Below, in pieces: positions 59,863-64,000 of a stretch of DNA of 64,000 bases. Each line of letters starts with the position of its first letter. Position 1 is the first letter of the stretch. Position numbers and translations under genes: made by a program. Below the pieces are notes generated by a model. That model saw only the letters and a program-made list of their open reading frames with translations, was not told the DNA's origin and made no database searches. The stretch lies in assembly GCF_043641665.1 (NCBI RefSeq), contig NC_092201.1, positions 6,047,501 through 6,111,500 on the forward strand. The letters run 5' to 3'. Source of the stretch: Enoplosus armatus (Eukaryota; Chordata; Actinopteri; Centrarchiformes; Enoplosidae).

Positions 59863-62800
59863 TCACTGGTCAAGTCGTTGCACTGATCTGGTGGTGGTTG
59901 TGGACAGGTTCACCTGAGTCATGGCTGCAAAAGACAGATTCAAAATAAATCTGGACTTTTGATATACAGAATGATCCATGACTGTAACATTAACACCTTT
60001 ATAAGTGGGAAGGAGAGTTCTACATAACCTGGAATACAGATTTTTAAACGTGGACCAGAACTGTAGATGTCCATGTTTCCAGCTCACCTGAGAAGTTAAG
60101 CTCATACTTAAAGCGCTTGGTGGTAAACGTCATGGTGCCCGACGGGTTCTGTTGGTACTGGAGCTCAATGTCCTGACTGGAAACGCTGCATAGACGGCAG
60201 CCCTACATGACAAAGGAACAACATGACACACACACTGTGATACTTATAATGAGAGGAACTCAACTCTTTAAGTATCATGTTGGACTCATATTACTGCTTT
60301 TTTAGCAATGCTAGCAGCGCGGCTCTAAGGAGGGCAATAAGCTGTATTTCAGCCTCACGGAGCTGCTTGCATGAGGATACTAATCTTACTAAGGTATTTA
60401 CAGGATTTAGTGCTTCACAGTTCTGGTTTTCATCAACAAAAGAAAGTCGAGTCTTACTTTGGAATAATCTTTCCATGTTCCATCAATATCCAGAAACTGC
60501 CATCGTGGCTGTGTGCCCCCACTGAAGAACAGAGGAATTCAAGTTGAAAACATTCATTATACAGACTGTTTGCATGTTGACTACTGTCAAATGAACTGAG
60601 CTAAGCAGATCTGGGAGAGTCAGACAAAAATAGATATATAACGTTAGTTAGCAGACAATGAATTTACAAATGGATAGGGAATACACCTTAAAGTTGCTAA
60701 TCAAGGGTTTTTGCCTTTTAAGAACCCCTAATATGCCTTAATAACACCTTAAATTCATTAATTTAATTTCTTATATAGGCGCTTTTCAAATTGAGGGTTT
60801 TGATTTTCGCCTTTTTGAATGAATTCATGTTTGGTATTTTTTCAGGGGCAAATTAAGGATTCATTTGTGGTGTTTTAAGGAATTCTCGTCTCATGGTGAA
60901 ATGTTTCTCCTGACCTGCTGTGCTGTTGACTCCCATTGTCAGCAGTCCTCCTCACTGCTCTCTTAGTCCCAATTTTGTCGTTGACTTGACACATTCCTGC
61001 GATAAACCAGTGTAGGCAGAGTTTTAGTGGCAAATTAAACTACTGTCCTCAACAAAAGCAAAACGATTGACTGTTTTGGTTAAACCGAAGAGCAGCTTTG
61101 TAGTTTGTGTGTGTGTGTGTGTGCGTTACTTGAAAAATCCAGGGTGTACGAAAATCTTCTGATCTTGAAGCGTAGCTGACCCTGTGGATTCAGCTGATAT
61201 TGTCTCTCAATGGCCGCACTGTCGTATGAACATACCTACACACAAATACAAATATGCACAAATAAGTCCACCTTATAGAGGAATGAACTGAACTTTAAAC
61301 AAACCACCGTGAAGGAAATCCTGTATGTGAGCTAGCTGGAAACAGCTGGAAATGTACATATTTTATACTGAATTCATTAGAACATTATTGATATTATTTA
61401 CCAGGAAAAAAGAAAGTTACAACCACCTGAAATTGTTGGATGCCCTACTTACATACGCTTGGTATTCTGTCCATTCCCCTTCTTCTGCCATGAACTCCCA
61501 CTTGTAGCCTCCATCAGTGAGCTGGGAGGAGGAAGCTGTGGGAGCAGCTGAGGTGGAGTAAAAGCTGCAGAGATATGGAGAGACAAACTTTTATACAGGG
61601 GCTTGGCACAACTTATTGACAAAAATCCTCCCAGGTAAGGCTGTAGAGTGCATAACATACTGTCTGAATGCAGGAAAGAAACATTTATGGTCAAAAATAG
61701 GAATGTTACAGATGGAAAGTCTTACCTCCCTGTGTTGGAAGTGAATTTCGGGCGCCTGCGCACATTCCTGCACAGACCTGTGGTGATGTTTGTTTGGGTC
61801 ATGGCTGCAGAGTAAAACACCACCAGTTAGATTTAGCTGTTTAAAGACACATTTATTGAAATTAACAAGCTCACACACTCAAAATGATATACATCACATA
61901 CCAGAGAAGTTGAGTGTGTAGCCAGTCGAGCCCACAATGAAGCTGAAGATCCCCCGAGGGTTCACAGTGAACTGACGCTCGACATCTCCACTGCTGATAG
62001 AGGAGGTTAACATGCCGGAGCTCTGAGGAAGAGGAGGAGAAAACACATTCAGAGTGTGAAAAACCCAGAGTATCAAATGAAATTGATGCTTTTTTAGATT
62101 TTCCTCACCTGGGATCCATATTCACGCCACAGCTGGTCATCCCTGAAGTACCAGCCTATGTCCTCCGCCTGGCCCTGAGGCAGCAAGCTCTGTCTCTGCA
62201 CCTTCAGAGCTGCATTTAGAGTCTGTAACTTATCAAAGTCTATGTACACCTGCCTGTGGAGACACAATGGACAGCTTTATTAACCCTTAATAATCTAAAC
62301 ACTGTTTCAAAGGCTGTTCCACTCTGCAACGAATGCTCAAACTTTCCATTCAAATACCTCCAGATTATACGTAAGAGTTTCCTAAATAAAACAGTTCAAC
62401 CTTAAGATGAATTTTCTACGATTGTCAGACAAATGACAAACTGAAAGAAAAACAAATAATCCTTTCACGCAAAGTCAAATGAAGATGAAGACGAGACCAG
62501 TAAAAATCACAACACTGACCCATGGCTCGTGTTGATGGTGATTCCTTTAGCTCCAGGTTGGCAGTAATGGGTCTCGATCACGTGGTCGTTGTCAATTCGC
62601 AGCCACTGATGTCCAACTGACAGCTGCCACTCAAAGTGTTTCTCACTGACTGTATAATAGGAGAACATGGGATCTTATTATGCATTTATGTACTCTCTTA
62701 ATGACCAACGACCTTTACTGTCTGGGACAGTGTGGAGCTAATTAAGTTAGTCAAGGCCAGCGGAGGAATGTAACGATTCGACTGACAGAAAATGAATTGG

Positions 62801-63566
62801 CAGCTGTTTTATTAATCATTTAAATGTCACTCTGGGCTCTGGGTGATTGTGACAGCAGTTCTGTCTCTTTCCTTAAGTTTTAAAAAACAATCAATAGATG
62901 AATTGAGAAAAGAATCAGCAGATTCATCCATAACCAGCTACAACAGTCACATCCTGCGTTTACATGAATGCCTGAGTAATAATAATCTAATGATATAATA
63001 GTATAGTAACAGTCACAGGGGACATTGTTCTGCATTACTTTAACTTTTAACACTTTAAGTACATTTCTGTGATACTTACATACTTTTACATAAGTAACAT
63101 TTTCAACGCAGGAGTATTTGTACAGTGTGGTATTAATACTTTTATTTAAGTGAAGGATCTGGATACTTCCGCTGGTGCAGCACTGCCTCGGATCATAAAA
63201 ACAGGAACAAACCGGAAGTTAATGTAAGCAAATGTCTGAAGTCGTGGACAAAATGTCCAAGAAGTGTCCTCGTTATAACTCTATATCATTTTTGTTTTTT
63301 TGATGTATTAGTTGGTTGGAAACTCACTGTGAGTCAGTTCTGACCAGAGAGGCAGCTAAAATGCTAAAATGCAGTCATTCACGTACAAAGAAGTAATTCA
63401 ATAATAATAATAACAACAAATAAACTACAGCGTCGTGTCACACAGACCTGAAGCCCCCAACGAAGAGTTCACCTCCTCTTCACTCTGTAAGCAACAAATA
63501 CAAATACACAAACATCAAAGTGTGAAACGCCACTTTCTTTAGTCCAAAGTGATGTCGACTCACCAT
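59863..63566 (-). CDS. Protein with four WWE domains, no catalytic domain (PARP12/ZAP-like reader), 12 coding exons
   Basis: Predicted ADP-ribose/poly-ADP-ribose reader. Exons 5' to 3': 63564-63566 (ATG only), 63448-63484, 62520-62649, 62109-62253, 61902-62022, 61726-61804, 61453-61564, 61130-61235, 60915-60996, 60458-60521, 60088-60202, 59863-59924; 352 codons with stop, 351 residues, open throughout. WWE1 (about 20-67) has FEWQLSVGHQWLRID, VIETHY and VYIDFDKL. WWE2 (88-150) has IGWYFRDDQLWREY and VNPRGIFSF. WWE3 (192-248) has YKWEFMAEEGEWTEY and LNPQGQLRF. WWE4 (279-335) has PRWQFLDIDGTWKDY and QNPSGTMTF. Repeats 2-4 end in (L/D)(N/D)FS-x-M-x-QxN; after repeats 2 and 3 comes a basic V-R-R motif, as in the PARP12/ZC3HAV1 branch, whereas repeat 4 has only RSVQR. 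No PARP catalytic fold, zinc finger, RING or membrane segment is present. WWE modules typically bind iso-ADP-ribose or ATP-like ligands. I do not know an established name. Confidence 0.85.
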
Positions 63567-64000
63567 GCTGTCAGGAAAATACCTTGTAAGAATAACAACA
63601 AAAAGGCGAATTAAACAAACGTAAACAAAGCTAAAAATCGACTTGTCATTTAGATAAAGACATAATAGTTTCTTTAAATCCTCTTTAGTTGCTCCAACTC
63701 AGAAACCGGTGTGAAGGTTTCATTCCACCAGGTTTTCTTTCACTTTCTCTTCTCGGCAACGAAACCTCCAACAACGTGACTATCTGTCATTTTAAAAAGA
63801 AAAGCTTTGCTGGTCGTCTGTTGGCCTTTATTTTGGTAGAATCATTTTTAAATGAATCGTAATTGCAGCCAGTCAGCACACAAGTCACATAATGATGCAT
63901 GTGACTCTAAACAAACCCTCTAACAGGCAAATATGAGGTGATTTTGTAATTCTATATTTGACTTCCGGTGACACTTTCTATCTGTTTATTCATTGTCATT
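63567..64000. other. 5' leader and upstream region of the tetra-WWE gene
   Basis: No coding exon seen. Apart from the ISRE-like site, the sequence to the window end is AT-rich with no recognised gene or repeat. Confidence 0.5.
63738..63747 (-). promoter_or_regulatory. ISRE/IRF-binding-like element upstream of the tetra-WWE gene
   Basis: On the minus strand GAGAAAGTGAAAGAAAACC fits the GAAANNGAAA core of interferon-stimulated response elements. It lies about 175 bp upstream of the ATG, a normal promoter distance. Together with the PARP12/ZAP-like WWE architecture it suggests interferon control. TSS and binding are not shown by sequence. Confidence 0.5.

Overview
The window is nuclear DNA of a ray-finned fish, most likely a percomorph teleost. 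Genes are split into many short exons with GT..AG introns. Long (CA)n/(TG)n microsatellites are common, and introns and intergenic DNA carry degraded copies of repeat families widespread in teleosts. There is no bacterial or viral gene content, no rRNA and no CRISPR array. tRNA-like sequence occurs only as SINE debris.

Five protein-coding genes were rebuilt exon by exon from translation and splice sites. (1) apaf1, minus strand, 30,949 down to 9,275: 25 coding exons in one open frame of 1,210 residues (CARD, NB-ARC ATPase, helical linker, two WD40 propellers). The short terminal exon was not found. (2) tcp11l2, minus strand, 37,584 down to 34,185: 9 coding exons, 529 residues. (3) depdc4, plus strand, 42,064-45,609: 9 exons, 548 residues, DEP domain near the N-terminus. 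(4) scyl2, plus strand, 49,376-56,532: 18 coding exons including a 12-nt microexon, 925 residues, a pseudokinase of clathrin traffic. (5) An unnamed gene on the minus strand, 63,566 down to 59,863: 12 coding exons, 351 residues, four WWE domains and no catalytic domain, with an ISRE-like element near its 5' end.

Layout: 1-9,274 holds no recognised exon and is probably the last apaf1 intron, its 3' flank, or both. apaf1 and its introns fill 9,275-31,000. The apaf1 leader and promoter lie near 31.8-32.1 kb. tcp11l2, with an upstream leader exon near 39.8 kb, is followed by a divergent 2-kb gap, then depdc4 and scyl2 in the same direction, then the convergent tetra-WWE gene. The apaf1/depdc4/scyl2/tcp11l2 set corresponds to human 12q23. 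The tcp11l2-depdc4 adjacency mirrors the DEPDC7-TCP11L1 pair on human 11p13.

The genes do not form an operon or one pathway. apaf1 drives caspase-9 activation, scyl2 works in clathrin and AP2 traffic, tcp11l2 and depdc4 are poorly characterised, and the WWE gene looks like an ADP-ribose reader of the PARP12/ZAP type. The points most worth a second look are the tetra-WWE gene with its repeated three-exon cassette and ISRE, the scyl2 microexon with a neural-type 3' splice site, and the dinucleotide repeats abutting apaf1 splice sites.
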